From Roseobacter sinensis (GTDB lineage: Bacteria; Pseudomonadota; Alphaproteobacteria; Rhodobacterales; Rhodobacteraceae), in NCBI RefSeq assembly GCF_025755255.1, contig NZ_JALIEB010000002.1, forward strand, positions 101,282 through 165,281: a stretch of 64,000 nt of DNA, in the 5' to 3' direction. Shown piece by piece: positions 38,591-48,283 of the stretch. The notes beneath the pieces were generated by a model. That model was given only the letters and a program-made list of their open reading frames with translations, did not search any database and had not been told where the DNA came from. The translations under genes were made by a program, and so were the position numbers. The stretch's first letter is position 1, and each line of letters opens with the position of its first letter.

Positions 38591-39382
38591 CTAGAGCAGC
38601 ATCGGAAACCAGTCGGTTCGCAGGCGCATGCCCGCTGTCATCCCGTGGCCCGGAAACGGCGGCGACGTCGGGCCGGGGCGCTCCACGTAGCGCGCATCGT
38701 CGCCCAGCAGTCGCAACGAGAAGGCGCGCCGGCGCCGGGACGCGGTATTGCCACGTGCGCCATGCAGCACGCGATAGTGGAAGGCAACGGCATCGCCCGG
38801 TTCCATCGCGAATTCGCGGATCTCCATGCCCTCTGCATCCGGATCAGGAACCGCGATATAGGTATCGCTGTCAGGATAGAAATTGGTCTCGGCCAGCCAG
38901 CGGGTTGGCAGCACGGGTTTGGGCCAGAGGTGCGAGCCCGCGACACAGCGCAGCGTGGCGTCGGTCACCGGGTCGAGCGGCGCCCAGAAGCTGACCGTCT
39001 GCTGCCCCTCGACGAAGTAGTAGGGGCTGTCCTGATGCCACGGGGTTGGTTTTGTCGTGCCGGGCTCTTTCACCAGGACGTGGTCGTGGAAGAGCTGCAC
39101 CGTCCGGCTTTGCATCAGTTCGGCCGCCACCTCCGCCACCGCGCGGTCTCGAATGACGGTTTCAAACTCCGGGATCCGCTGCCAGTTGCAGTAGTCGTCG
39201 AAGAAACGGCCCGCCTCGTGCGTGTGCAGGTTCTCGGCGGCGTAAGGGCCGGGCTCTGCGAGGTTCCGCGCCACACCGGCCCGCAGGGTCTCGACGTGTT
39301 GCGCGAAAAGGCCGGGGATCATCACCACACCGTCCCGCGCGTAGGTCTCGACATCATCTTGGGAGAGCGGGGACTGCGCCAT
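38591..39382 (-). CDS. Phytanoyl-CoA dioxygenase-family protein
   Basis: The 263-residue protein matches the PhyH branch of Fe(II)/2-oxoglutarate dioxygenases. The metal-binding HxD is HQD in PTPWHQDSPYYF, and the distal His is in FHYRVLHGARGN. The 2-oxoglutarate arginine is probably in the following RRRRAFSLRLLG. Such enzymes hydroxylate varied small molecules, and the substrate here is unknown. It stands between the glycosyltransferase-like gene and irr, on the same strand as irr. Confidence 0.88.
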   Translation of the reverse strand: MAQSPLSQDDVETYARDGVVMIPGLFAQHVETLRAGVARNLAEPGPYAAENLHTHEAGRFFDDYCNWQRIPEFETVIRDRAVAEVAAELMQSRTVQLFHDHVLVKEPGTTKPTPWHQDSPYYFVEGQQTVSFWAPLDPVTDATLRCVAGSHLWPKPVLPTRWLAETNFYPDSDTYIAVPDPDAEGMEIREFAMEPGDAVAFHYRVLHGARGNTASRRRRAFSLRLLGDDARYVERPGPTSPPFPGHGMTAGMRLRTDWFPMLL

Positions 39383-39409
39383 CTGAGAACGAATCGCCAG
39401 AGACGGCGC

Positions 39410-39829
39410 TCAGGGCTTGCGGCGCAAGCGGATCACCACATCGACCGAGGCAATCTCCGCCCCTTCCGGCGCGTCCGGCAGCTGGGCAATCACAAGCTGG
39501 TCGGAAGGCGCATCGGTCAGCTTGTCTTCGTCTTCCCAGAAAAAATGCGGATGATCGTGGGTGTTCGTGTCGAAGTAGCTTTTGGCGCCGTCGACCGTGA
39601 CCTCCTGCATCAACCCGGCGTCGCAGAAGGCGCGCAACGTGTTGTAGACGGTCGCGAGCGAGACCGCCTCGCCCTGCTTCTTGGCCGCCTCAAAGAGGCT
39701 TTCAGCGGTCACATGGCGGTGCTGACCGTCACCAATGAGCAGCGTCGCGAGGGCGACGCGCTGCCGGGTTGGCCTGAGGCCGGCTTTGGCAAGCCAGCTT
39801 GACCCAATGGTCTGTTGCGCAGGTATCAT
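39410..39829 (-). CDS. irr: Iron response regulator Irr (Fur family)
   Basis: The 139-residue Fur-superfamily protein has a winged-helix domain (GLRPTRQRVALATLL, SLATVYNTLRAFCDAGLM) and the Irr-type HxH heme-related motif in HDHPHFFWEDE. It lacks the Cys-rich zinc sites of Fur. In alphaproteobacteria Irr reads heme status and controls iron use. It is divergent from fabA, a recurrent order in Rhodobacterales. Confidence 0.9.
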   Translation of the reverse strand: MIPAQQTIGSSWLAKAGLRPTRQRVALATLLIGDGQHRHVTAESLFEAAKKQGEAVSLATVYNTLRAFCDAGLMQEVTVDGAKSYFDTNTHDHPHFFWEDEDKLTDAPSDQLVIAQLPDAPEGAEIASVDVVIRLRRKP

Positions 39830-40025
39830 GGCACGCTCTTGTTACGTCTTTCTAGTCATATAAGGCGCAAGAGGGGGTGTTTTCAATTGGATTTCGGCGA
39901 TTTGGTCACGCGCACGTGCCGGATTGCGCGGCTGCGGCCGCCGTGGCCCACGCTCTTGCGAAGGCCGCGAACGCGATGCTAGAGGAGTTTGACGAAAAAG
40001 AATGCCGAGCAGGAGAGGCGCCGAT

Positions 40026-40535
40026 ATGGGCCAGTACGCCACCACATTCGACAAGGACGACCTGCTGAAATGCGCGCGCGGCGAGCTGTTCGGGCCGGGG
40101 AACGCGCAGCTTCCCGAGCCGCCGATGCTGATGATGGACCGGATCACCGACATCTCAGAAGACGGCGGGCCAAATGGCAAGGGGCATGTGGTGGCCGAAT
40201 TCGATATCACGCCGGATCTGTGGTTCTTCGACTGCCACTTCCCCGGCAATCCGATCATGCCGGGCTGCCTGGGCCTCGACGGTCTGTGGCAGCTCACGGG
40301 CTTCAATCTGGGCTGGCGCGGCTGGCAGGGACGCGGCTATGCGCTCGGCGTCGGCGAAGTGAAGCTCACCGGCATGGTGCGACCCGACCGCAAGATGCTA
40401 ACCTACTACGTGGATTTCACAAAAGCCGTGCAGACCCGGCGCTTGACAATGGGGGTCGCGAATGGCCGGGTGGAAGCGGATGGGGAAACCATCTATCAGG
40501 TCACGGATATGAAGGTTGCCCTTTCCGAAAGCTAA
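40026..40535 (+). CDS. fabA: 3-hydroxydecanoyl-ACP dehydratase/isomerase
   Basis: This 169-residue hot-dog enzyme introduces the double bond in anaerobic unsaturated fatty acid synthesis. The active-site His71 lies in [19 protein letters not shown] with Asp85 at the matching position. ATG 40026 gives the standard N-terminus ([10 protein letters not shown]). It leads the fabA-fabB-fabI operon. Confidence 0.97.
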   Translation: MGQYATTFDKDDLLKCARGELFGPGNAQLPEPPMLMMDRITDISEDGGPNGKGHVVAEFDITPDLWFFDCHFPGNPIMPGCLGLDGLWQLTGFNLGWRGWQGRGYALGVGEVKLTGMVRPDRKMLTYYVDFTKAVQTRRLTMGVANGRVEADGETIYQVTDMKVALSES

Positions 40536-40573
40536 CGCTCGGCAGGTGAACTGAGAACATGAAGGAGAGCGCC

Positions 40574-41803
40574 ATGCGCCGCGTCGTCGTGACAGGGTTG
40601 GGCATCGTCTCATCCATCGGGAACACCGCCGAAGAGGTTCTGGCGTCACTGAAATCCGGCACCAGCGGGATCGTGGCGAGCCCGGAGATGGCGGAGCACG
40701 GGTTTCGCAGCCAGGTGGCCGGCACGCTCAAGCTCGACGTGAAAGAGCATATCGACAAGCGCACCCTCCGCTTCATGGGGCCAGGCGCGGCCTATGCCTA
40801 CATCGCGATGAGCCAGGCGATTGCGGATGCAGGGCTGGGTGAGGATGTGATATCGCACCCGCGCACCGGGCTTGTGGCGGGATCGGGCGGGCCCTCGACA
40901 AGCGCGATGCTGACCGCGCATGAGGTCGTGAAGAGTAGCGGCGCCACCAAGCGCATCGGGCCCTTCGCGGTGCCGAAGTGCATGTCATCGACCGTGAGCG
41001 CCAACCTCTCGACGGCCTTCAAGATCAAGGGCATCAACTATTCGATCACCTCGGCCTGCTCGACCTCGCTGCACTGCATCGGCAACGCGGCAGAGCAGAT
41101 CATGCTGGGCAAACAGGATGTGATGTTCGCAGGCGGCGGAGAAGAGCTCGACTGGACGCTCTCCTGCCTCTTCGATGCCATGGGCGCGATGTCGTCGAAG
41201 TACAATGACACGCCGGACAAGGCCTCGCGCGCCTTCGATGAGAACCGTGACGGCTTCGTCATCTCGGGCGGCGGGGGCATCGTGGTGCTGGAGGCGCTCG
41301 ATCACGCGCTGGCACGAGGCGCCCAGATCTACGCAGAAGTCACCGGCTACGCCGCGACCTCGGATGGTCACGACATGGTGGCCCCCTCCGGCGAAGGCGG
41401 CGAGCGAGCAATGAAACTGGCGCTCGACACCCTGCCCGAGGGCCGCAGTGTCAGCTACATCAATGCGCATGGCACGTCGACCCCGGCAGGCGACCAGCCG
41501 GAGATCGAGGCCGTGCGCCGCGCCTTTCAAGGCCAGGCGCAGCCGCCGGTCAGCTCCACCAAATCCATGACCGGCCACAGCCAGGGCGCGGCAGGCGCAC
41601 AGGAGGCGATCTACTGCCTGCTGATGCTCAAGGAGGATTTCATCGCACCTTCGATCAACGTCGAGACGCTCGACCCGGCGTTCGAAGCGTCGGAGATCGC
41701 AACGGACCTGGTTGAGAACGCGGGGCTCGACTCCGTGATGACGAACTCCTTCGGTTTTGGCGGCACCAACGGGTCGATGATCCTGTCGAAGTATCTCGGG
41801 TAA
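40574..41803 (+). CDS. fabB: 3-oxoacyl-ACP synthase I
   Basis: This 409-residue condensing enzyme elongates unsaturated acyl-ACPs. The catalytic cysteine is in [13 protein letters not shown], and the two histidines are in [11 protein letters not shown] and [12 protein letters not shown]. The ending [12 protein letters not shown] is typical. ATG 40574 follows AAGGAG by 6 bases; an in-frame ATG at 40559 lies upstream of that site. It is cotranscribed with fabA (39-base gap) and fabI. Confidence 0.97.
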   Translation: MRRVVVTGLGIVSSIGNTAEEVLASLKSGTSGIVASPEMAEHGFRSQVAGTLKLDVKEHIDKRTLRFMGPGAAYAYIAMSQAIADAGLGEDVISHPRTGLVAGSGGPSTSAMLTAHEVVKSSGATKRIGPFAVPKCMSSTVSANLSTAFKIKGINYSITSACSTSLHCIGNAAEQIMLGKQDVMFAGGGEELDWTLSCLFDAMGAMSSKYNDTPDKASRAFDENRDGFVISGGGGIVVLEALDHALARGAQIYAEVTGYAATSDGHDMVAPSGEGGERAMKLALDTLPEGRSVSYINAHGTSTPAGDQPEIEAVRRAFQGQAQPPVSSTKSMTGHSQGAAGAQEAIYCLLMLKEDFIAPSINVETLDPAFEASEIATDLVENAGLDSVMTNSFGFGGTNGSMILSKYLG

Positions 41804-41811
41804 GAGGGCTC

Positions 41812-42603
41812 ATGTCTGGAATATTGAACGGAAAGCGCGGGCTCGTCATGGGCGTGGCAAACGACCGCTCCATCGCCTGGGGCATCGCAAAGGCCATGGC
41901 CGAGGCCGGTGCGGAGCTGGCCTTCACCTACCAGGGCGACGCTTTCGGCTCGCGGTTGAAGCCGCTCGCCGAGTCCGTTGGCTCGGATTTCATGGTCGAT
42001 GTGGATGTCACCGACGATGCCTCGCTCAGCGCCGCGTTCGAGCAGCTGGGCGCGCGCTGGCCCACCATCGATTTTCTCGTGCATGCGATCGCCTTCTCCG
42101 ACAAGGCCGAACTCACCGGCCGGTTCCTCAATACCAGTCGCGAGAACTTCAAGCGGACGATGGACATCAGCGCCTATTCGCTGGTCGAGGTCACGCGGCG
42201 CGCGCATCCGCTGATGGTCGAGAACGGTGGCACGGTGCTGACCCTCACGTATCAGGGCAGCAACACGGTTGTGCCGAATTACAACGTGATGGGCGTGGCC
42301 AAAGCCGCGCTGGAGAGTGCAACGCGGTATCTGGCGAACGATCTCGGCCCCGAGGGCATTCGCGTGAACGCGATCTCGCCCGGGCCCATGAAGACGCTGG
42401 CCGGAGCCGCCATCGGCGGCGCGCGACGGACCTACAAGTTCACTGACCAGAACGCCCCGCTGCGCTCGAACGCGACATTGGAGGCCGTCGGTGGGACAGC
42501 CGTCTATCTGGTCTCGGATGCAGGGGCGTGCACAACCGGCGAGATCATCCGCGTCGACGGCGGCTATCACGTGCTTGGCATGCCGCAGGTCGAGCATCTC
42601 TGA
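41812..42603 (+). CDS. fabI: Enoyl-ACP reductase (NADH)
   Basis: This 263-residue SDR-type reductase completes each fatty acid elongation cycle. The cofactor loop reads GVANDRSIAWGIA. The catalytic Tyr-6-Lys occurs as YNVMGVAK, preceded by the TLTYQGSN tyrosine, and the substrate loop AISPGPMKTLAG follows. It begins 8 bases after fabB. This is the standard FabI rather than FabV or FabK. Confidence 0.97.
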   Translation: MSGILNGKRGLVMGVANDRSIAWGIAKAMAEAGAELAFTYQGDAFGSRLKPLAESVGSDFMVDVDVTDDASLSAAFEQLGARWPTIDFLVHAIAFSDKAELTGRFLNTSRENFKRTMDISAYSLVEVTRRAHPLMVENGGTVLTLTYQGSNTVVPNYNVMGVAKAALESATRYLANDLGPEGIRVNAISPGPMKTLAGAAIGGARRTYKFTDQNAPLRSNATLEAVGGTAVYLVSDAGACTTGEIIRVDGGYHVLGMPQVEHL

Positions 42604-42661
42604 CGCGGCAGAGCCCGCACCGCGCCCCACTGATGCCATATTCCACCGCTAGCAGGGAGGC

Positions 42662-42997
42662 ATGTTTACTTACGTCGATTCCCGCACGCTGCGTCAGGCG
42701 CGCTACATCCGGCGGGCGGCCCGCGCCCGTCTCTATGCCTGGCTGCTGATGCCGGTGACCGGTGCCGCCTTCGCCGCGGCCATGTGGTCCGACCCGGCGC
42801 TGCAACCCAAGCTGCAAAGCGGGCTCGACGAGATCACGCCGATTGTCTCTGCGATGATGGCTGGCGATTTCCGGGCGGAGGACGCCCAGCAACTGCAAGA
42901 CGCGGCCTTGCAGAAAGCGGCGGAGCTGAATGCCAAGCTCGCTGGCCTGCCTGTGGCGCGCACCCCGATCAACCGCCCCGACGACAGCGGCGGCTGA
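42662..42997 (+). CDS. Small membrane-anchored hypothetical protein
   Basis: The 111-residue protein has a basic N-terminus (RRAARAR), one hydrophobic segment at about residues 25-41, and a helical, Ala/Gln-rich remainder. No known motif is seen. It lies 58 bases after fabI on the same strand, with an AGGGAGG before the ATG. It could be in the fab transcript. Function unknown. Confidence 0.65.
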   Translation: MFTYVDSRTLRQARYIRRAARARLYAWLLMPVTGAAFAAAMWSDPALQPKLQSGLDEITPIVSAMMAGDFRAEDAQQLQDAALQKAAELNAKLAGLPVARTPINRPDDSGG

Positions 42998-43006
42998 CCT
43001 GCGCGT

Positions 43007-43441
43007 TCACTCTTCCGAAATCGACATCACCTCGATATCGAAGCTCAGATCCTGGCCCGCGAGCGGGTGGTTCGCATCGATCGTGACCGTGGCGTCATCC
43101 GCCGCAACGACCATGACCTGCATGGCCTGCCCTTCCGGTGTCTCAACGTTCAAGAGCGTGCCGATGTCGAGCGGTACATCGTCGGGGATGCCTTCGCGTG
43201 GCACCGCCTGCCGCATCTGCGGGTTGATCGGGCCATAGGCGTCGGCACAGGCCACCTCGACGGTCTTCTTCTCGCCCAGCCCCATACCCGGCAGGGCCGC
43301 ATCGAGCCCCGAGAGCACCTGCCCCGAACCGACCACGAACTGCAAGGGGTCCCGCCCCTCGGAGCTGTCGAACGTGGTGCCGTCGGCCAACGTTCCGGTA
43401 TAGTGAATGCCCACCGTATCGCCCGTTTTCACCTGGGTCAT
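43007..43441 (-). CDS. FKBP-type peptidyl-prolyl isomerase (SlyD-like)
   Basis: The 144-residue protein has the SlyD architecture: an FKBP strand set (GDTVGIHYTGTLADGTTFDSS, GSGQVLSGLDAALPGMGLGE), the inserted flap region, and NHPLAGQDLSFDIEV. It lacks the His-rich metal-binding tail of Escherichia SlyD. It works as a folding helper. ATG 43441 follows GGAG. It is convergent with the hypothetical gene and divergent from the dehalogenase operon. Confidence 0.92.
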   Translation of the reverse strand: MTQVKTGDTVGIHYTGTLADGTTFDSSEGRDPLQFVVGSGQVLSGLDAALPGMGLGEKKTVEVACADAYGPINPQMRQAVPREGIPDDVPLDIGTLLNVETPEGQAMQVMVVAADDATVTIDANHPLAGQDLSFDIEVMSISEE

Positions 43442-43628
43442 AAAAGCTCCGATCATCAATTTGGGAATGGATGTGCGAGGCCGCGCGCTCCGCGCAGGTA
43501 CTCCTGAGACCGCGCCAACCTGCCCGGGGTGCCTGCCCAAGTAAAGCTGAAAATCTCTGCGATTGGGCCTTTTCGCCCGGACGCGGGCGTGACAGTCTTG
43601 ACGCAAGAGGTTTCAGAAAGGGCCGCCT

Positions 43629-44318
43629 ATGCCGATCACGACCTGTGTCTTTGACGCATATGGCACACTCTTCGACGTGGCCGCGGCCGCCCGCCAAGCC
43701 GCCGGTGCGCCGGAGTTCGCACAGCTGGCGGAGAGCTGGCCGGCCCTCGCCGAGCATTGGCGGCTGAAGCAGTTGCAATACACCTGGTTGCGCGCCGTTA
43801 CCGACGATCACTGCGACTTCTGGCAGGTCACGCAGGACGGCCTCGACTGGGCCCTGGAGAAAACCGGGCTGCACGGCGATCCGGCACTGCGCGACCGGCT
43901 GCTCGCCCTCTACCGCGAACTGCAATGCTACCCGGAAGTGCCGCAGATGCTGGAGCGGATCAAGGCGCAGGGGCTGGCCACCGCGATCCTCTCGAACGGA
44001 TCGCCTGACATGCTGCGGAGCGCTGTCGCATCGGCCGGGATCGAGACGCTGCTGGATGACACGCTGTCGGTCGAGAGCGTCGGCGTCTTCAAGCCTCACG
44101 CCCGGGTCTATGATCTGGTTGGCAAGCGGTTCGGAACTGACCCGGAGGAGGTGCTTTTCATTTCGTCGAATGGCTGGGACGCGGGCTGTGCGACAGGCTA
44201 CGGGTTCACCACGGCCTGGGTGAACCGCGGCGGCGATCCGGTTGATCGCCTGCCATGGACACCCGAACACATCCTCAGTGATCTCACGGGCATCCCGGAC
44301 CTGGTGGGGGGCGCATGA
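43629..44318 (+). CDS. Haloacid dehalogenase, type II
   Basis: The 229-residue HAD hydrolase matches L-2-haloacid dehalogenases. The nucleophile is Asp9 in CVFDAYGTLFDV. Further marks are AILSNGSPDM (motif II), the lysine in VGVFKPHARVY (motif III) and LFISSNGWDAGCA (motif IV). The fold is certain; the halogenated substrate is assumed from the subfamily. It starts a + strand operon and overlaps the next gene by 4 bases. Confidence 0.9.
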   Translation: MPITTCVFDAYGTLFDVAAAARQAAGAPEFAQLAESWPALAEHWRLKQLQYTWLRAVTDDHCDFWQVTQDGLDWALEKTGLHGDPALRDRLLALYRELQCYPEVPQMLERIKAQGLATAILSNGSPDMLRSAVASAGIETLLDDTLSVESVGVFKPHARVYDLVGKRFGTDPEEVLFISSNGWDAGCATGYGFTTAWVNRGGDPVDRLPWTPEHILSDLTGIPDLVGGA

Positions 44319-45139
44319 GCAAATTCCGCACCTCCGACAAGCTGTCGCTCCACTACACTGACGAAGGCAACGGGTTGCCCGTTCTGTGCCTGGCCGGGCT
44401 GACGCGCACCACCCGCGATTTCGATTATGTGACGCCGCATCTGGGCGATGTGCGGCTGATCAAGCTCGACTACCGCGGGCGCGGCAAGTCGGATTGGGAC
44501 AAGGACTGGAAAAACTACAGCCTGCCCGTTGAGGGCCGCGACGTCCTCGAACTGCTCGATCATCTGGGGCTCGATCAGGTGGCGGTCCTCGGCACGTCGC
44601 GGGGCGGGCTGAACGCGATGGGGCTTGCCATGGCGGCGAAGGAGCGGCTGCTGGGCGTCGCCCTGAACGACATCGGCCCGGTGATCGAGCCAGCCGGGCT
44701 TGCCTTCATCTCCGGCTATCTTGGTCGCGCCCCGGTGGCCAAGACGCTTGTGGATGCCGCGCGCGCCATGGAGAAGACCTATACCGGGTTTCATGACGTA
44801 CCGTTCTCCCGCTGGATGGAGGAGGCCGAGAAGCATTTCACCCAGACCAAAGCGGGCCTCGAGATCACCTATGATCCGCATCTACGCTCGGCGGTGGAGG
44901 CGGGCGGGGCGCAAGCCGCCCCTGACCTCTGGCCCTATTTCGATGCGCTCGAGGGCCTGCCGCTGGCTGGTATCCGCGGTGAAACCTCCGACCTGTTGAG
45001 TGAAGCCACCTTTCTGGAGATGCAGCGCCGGCGCCCCGACATGATCGCGGTCACAGTGCACGGGCGCGGGCATATCCCCTTCCTCGACGAACCCGAGGCG
45101 GTGGCCGCGTTGCAGACCTGGATCGACGCGATGCGATGA
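44315..45139 (+). CDS. Alpha/beta hydrolase
   Basis: The 274-residue hydrolase has the nucleophile elbow GTSRGGLN (serine), an oxyanion region CLAGLTRTTRDF, and DYRGRGKSD. The catalytic histidine lies in VTVHGRGHIPFLDEPE near the C-terminus. It resembles esterase, lactonase and dehalogenase-like hydrolases. The start overlaps the dehalogenase stop. Substrate unknown, but its company with pcaD and pcaB suggests ring-cleavage or organic acid degradation. Confidence 0.87.
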   Translation: MSKFRTSDKLSLHYTDEGNGLPVLCLAGLTRTTRDFDYVTPHLGDVRLIKLDYRGRGKSDWDKDWKNYSLPVEGRDVLELLDHLGLDQVAVLGTSRGGLNAMGLAMAAKERLLGVALNDIGPVIEPAGLAFISGYLGRAPVAKTLVDAARAMEKTYTGFHDVPFSRWMEEAEKHFTQTKAGLEITYDPHLRSAVEAGGAQAAPDLWPYFDALEGLPLAGIRGETSDLLSEATFLEMQRRRPDMIAVTVHGRGHIPFLDEPEAVAALQTWIDAMR

Positions 45140-45149
45140 GGGAGCAGTG

Positions 45150-46154
45150 ATGAACATCGACATGATCAGAGCCGCCGCCACCCGCCTCGAGGGCCATGCT
45201 CGCCGGACCCCCCTGCTGTCGTCACCGTTTCTGGATGAGATTGCGGGGCGCCGGGTCTGGATCAAGCCAGAGTGTCTGCAACATACCGGCAGCTTCAAGT
45301 TTCGCGGCGCCTGGTCGGCCGTCTCCGCGCTGTCAGAGGCAGAGCGCGCCCACGGTGTGATCGCCTTTTCCAGCGGCAATCACGCGCAAGGGGTGGCGCT
45401 GGCGGCCAGGGCCCACGGCGTGGCTGCCGTCATCATCATGCCGCAGGACGCGCCTGCCGTGAAAATCGGCAATACGCGGGCTTTGGGCGCCGAAGTCGTG
45501 CTCTACGACCGCGCCGGCGGAGAGGACCGCGACGCCATCGGCGCCGAGATCGTCGCCGACCGCGGCCTCACGCTCATCAAGCCCTACGACGAACCGCAAG
45601 TCATCGCCGGGCAAGGCACCACCGGCCTGGAGATCGCCGCGCAGGCCAGCGAGGTTGGCGTCACCGAGGCCGATGTGATCGTCTGCTGCGGCGGGGGCGG
45701 CTTCTCCTCCGGGATCGCGCTGGCCCTCGAAGAGGCAGCCCCGGGCCTTCGCGTCCGCACCGCCGAGCCGGAGCATTTCGACGATGTGGCACGCTCCTTG
45801 GACGCTGGTGAGGTCCAGCGCAATGCCCGGCTGTCCGGCAGCCTCTGCGACGCGATCATCACACCGGAGCCCGGGGTGCTGACCTTCCCGATCCTGAAGC
45901 GGCTCGCCGGGCCCGGCTTTGCGGTGACCGAAGACGAAGCGCTGCGCGCCATGGCGCTGGCCTTCGACCGGCTGAAACTCGTGGCGGAGCCCGGTGGGGC
46001 CGTGGCGCTGGCCGCCGCGCTGTTTCACGCCGACAAGATCGCCGGCGCGGACGTGATTGTCACCATCTCGGGCGGCAATGTGGATCCGGATGTGTTCCAG
46101 CGCGCGCTGGCGATGCAGCCTCAGAGCCAGCAGACCCGGGGAGATGCCGCATGA
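45150..46154 (+). CDS. Threonine/serine dehydratase-like PLP enzyme
   Basis: The 334-residue type II PLP enzyme has Schiff-base Lys50 in TGSFKFRGA, the SSGNHAQGVAL loop, QGTTGLEI and the phosphate loop CGGGGFSSG. It lacks the C-terminal ACT domain of biosynthetic IlvA, so it fits catabolic threonine/serine dehydratase, serine racemase or hydroxyaspartate dehydratase. It overlaps pcaD by 4 bases. ATG 45150 follows GGGAG; a GTG just upstream is an alternative. Confidence 0.85.
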   Translation: MNIDMIRAAATRLEGHARRTPLLSSPFLDEIAGRRVWIKPECLQHTGSFKFRGAWSAVSALSEAERAHGVIAFSSGNHAQGVALAARAHGVAAVIIMPQDAPAVKIGNTRALGAEVVLYDRAGGEDRDAIGAEIVADRGLTLIKPYDEPQVIAGQGTTGLEIAAQASEVGVTEADVIVCCGGGGFSSGIALALEEAAPGLRVRTAEPEHFDDVARSLDAGEVQRNARLSGSLCDAIITPEPGVLTFPILKRLAGPGFAVTEDEALRAMALAFDRLKLVAEPGGAVALAAALFHADKIAGADVIVTISGGNVDPDVFQRALAMQPQSQQTRGDAA

Positions 46155-46939
46155 GGATGCTCGACCTCGGAGATATCCGCCTGCACTACCGCGATGAAGG
46201 GCCCGCGGACGCGCCGCCGGTGGTCTTTGCCAATTCGCTGGGCACCGACATGCGGCTCTGGGATCCGGTCCTGCCGTTGTTGCCGGACGGGCTGCGCCTG
46301 ATCCGCTTCGACAAGCGCGGGCATGGCCTCTCGACCTGCCCCCCCGCCCCCTACACGATGGGCGCGCTGATCACCGACACCGAAGCGCTGCTTGATCATC
46401 TGGGCGTGCGCGACTGCGTCTTTGTCGGGCTCTCCATCGGCGGCATGATCGCTCAGGGGCTCGCGGTCAAACGGCTCGATCTGATCCGGGCGATGGTGCT
46501 CTCCAACACGGCAGCGAAGATCGGCACGCCCGAGATGTGGTCGGAGCGGATCGAGGCGGTGCGACAGGGCGGTATCGAGGCTCTGGCCGATGCGGTGATG
46601 GAGCGGTGGTTCTCCAAGGACTTCCGGGCCACGACCGAGCTGGAGCTCTGGCGCAACATGCTGACCCGGCAGGAGGACGCAGGCTACATCGGCTGTTCTG
46701 CCGCGATCTCGGGCACCGACTTCTACACCACGACGGCCAGCCTGCGCTTGCCGACGTTGGGGATTGCCGGGGCCGAAGATGGCTCGACCCCGCCCGACCT
46801 GGTGCGCGAGACGACGGATCTGATCCCCGGCAGCCACTGCCATGTGATCCGAAAGGCCGGGCATCTGCCTTGTGTCGAGCAGCCGCAGGAGTACGCTGCG
46901 GTGCTGACACAGTTCCTGCGCGATACCGGCCATGTCTAG
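46151..46939 (+). CDS. pcaD: 3-oxoadipate enol-lactonase-like hydrolase
   Basis: The 262-residue alpha/beta hydrolase has ANSLGTDMRLWDPVLPLLP, FDKRGHGLS, the nucleophile elbow VGLSIGGMIAQGLA, and the late histidine in VIRKAGHLPCVEQP, all typical of PcaD. PcaD hydrolyses 3-oxoadipate enol-lactone in the protocatechuate branch. Immediate coupling with pcaB supports the call. No other pca genes are seen. Confidence 0.87.
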   Translation: MRMLDLGDIRLHYRDEGPADAPPVVFANSLGTDMRLWDPVLPLLPDGLRLIRFDKRGHGLSTCPPAPYTMGALITDTEALLDHLGVRDCVFVGLSIGGMIAQGLAVKRLDLIRAMVLSNTAAKIGTPEMWSERIEAVRQGGIEALADAVMERWFSKDFRATTELELWRNMLTRQEDAGYIGCSAAISGTDFYTTTASLRLPTLGIAGAEDGSTPPDLVRETTDLIPGSHCHVIRKAGHLPCVEQPQEYAAVLTQFLRDTGHV

Positions 46940-46952
46940 GGTGCGCTGATCC

Positions 46953-48278
46953 GTGGCCGCCAGCGTTTTCGACAGCCCGCTACATGCGCAGCTCTTCCCG
47001 ACAGGAGAGACCGGCCGGCTGTTCTCCGACAGTGCCGCGCTGCGGGCGATGCTGTTGGTCGAGGGGGCGCTGGCCAAGGCGCAGGGCGAAATGGGCATCA
47101 TCCCCGACATCAGCGCGGCCGCCATCCATCGCGCAAGCCTGGAGATCCAGATCGACCCTGGCGCGCTGGCCGAGGCCACCGGCCAGAACGGGGTGAGCGT
47201 GCCCGGCATGGTCGCCGCCGTCCGCGCCGAGATGAGTGCTCCGGAGCACGCGCAATATGTGCATTGGGGCGCAACATCGCAGGACATCATCGACACCGGG
47301 CTGATGCTGCGGCTGCGCCAGGTGCTGGCGCTGGCCGAGGCCGATCTGAAGCGCCTGCTTGGCGCGCTCGCGGATCAGGCCGAGGCCCATGCCGCTTTGC
47401 CAATGGCAGCCCGCACCTATGGACAACACGCAACCCCAACCAGTTGGGGGGCCGTTCTGGCAAGCTGGGGCGGACCTTTGCTGGACGCGCTCATCGCGCT
47501 CGACGCGCTGCGGGCCAGCAGCCTTTGGGTGTCGCTGTCCGGCGCGGCAGGCACGAGCGCCGCTCTGGGCGATCGGGCCCCTGCCCTGCGCGCCGCACTG
47601 GCGGAGGGGCTTGGCCTGCACGACCCTGGCCGCAGCTGGCACACGGATCGCGCACCACTGCTGCGCATCGCAGCCTGGATGGCGCAGATCACCGCCGCAC
47701 TCGCGACGATGGGACAGAGCCTGATCGGACTTGCGGCGAGCGATACGGGTGAGGTCACACTTGGTATGGCTGGTGCTTCCTCCACGATGCCGCAAAAACA
47801 GAACCCAGTCGCGGCATCGGTGCTGGTGGCCCTGTCGCATCAGACGGGTGGGTTTATGAGTGGCCTTCAGACCGCCTCGGTGCACAACCACCAGCGCGAT
47901 GGCGCTGCATGGTTCGCGGAATGGATGCTGGTGCCGCAGATTGCACTGAGCGCTGCCGCCTCCCTCCAACAGGCGATCGCGGTTGTGAAAGACCTTCAGC
48001 CCGTACCCAGACGTATGGCCGAGAACATCGAAGGCGGCTTGGGGCTGGCCCACGCCGAAGCACTGAGCTTTGCCTTGGCCGAACGGATGCCCCGGGCCGA
48101 GGCGCAGGCGGCAACGAAAGCACTGTGCCGTGAGGCCGTCGAGACGCGCACACCCTTGGCTAAAGTCGCGGCGCGGCAGCATGCCGATCTGCCCGCCGGA
48201 CTCTTCAAGGCCGAGGCACAGCTTGGCCAGGCGCCCGCAGACGCACGGGCGTTCACAGCCCGCGTCCGGGCGCTCTGA
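46953..48278 (+). CDS. pcaB: 3-carboxy-cis,cis-muconate cycloisomerase
   Basis: The 441-residue protein belongs to the fumarase/aspartase superfamily. The signature loop is GASSTMPQKQNPV, preceded by HWGATSQDIIDTGL and RTYGQHATPTSWG. The match is to the bacterial PcaB type, which lactonises 3-carboxymuconate. The start codon is GTG, 13 bases after pcaD. The C-terminal half is slightly more variable. The MFS exporter follows after 5 bases. Confidence 0.9.
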   Translation: MAASVFDSPLHAQLFPTGETGRLFSDSAALRAMLLVEGALAKAQGEMGIIPDISAAAIHRASLEIQIDPGALAEATGQNGVSVPGMVAAVRAEMSAPEHAQYVHWGATSQDIIDTGLMLRLRQVLALAEADLKRLLGALADQAEAHAALPMAARTYGQHATPTSWGAVLASWGGPLLDALIALDALRASSLWVSLSGAAGTSAALGDRAPALRAALAEGLGLHDPGRSWHTDRAPLLRIAAWMAQITAALATMGQSLIGLAASDTGEVTLGMAGASSTMPQKQNPVAASVLVALSHQTGGFMSGLQTASVHNHQRDGAAWFAEWMLVPQIALSAAASLQQAIAVVKDLQPVPRRMAENIEGGLGLAHAEALSFALAERMPRAEAQAATKALCREAVETRTPLAKVAARQHADLPAGLFKAEAQLGQAPADARAFTARVRAL

Positions 48279-48283
48279 ACCCC

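Noticed and set aside
39830-40025. An iron-control element in the irr-fabA gap
   Set aside because: I saw only TTTCTAG-like fragments, not a convincing inverted pair, so no site is listed.
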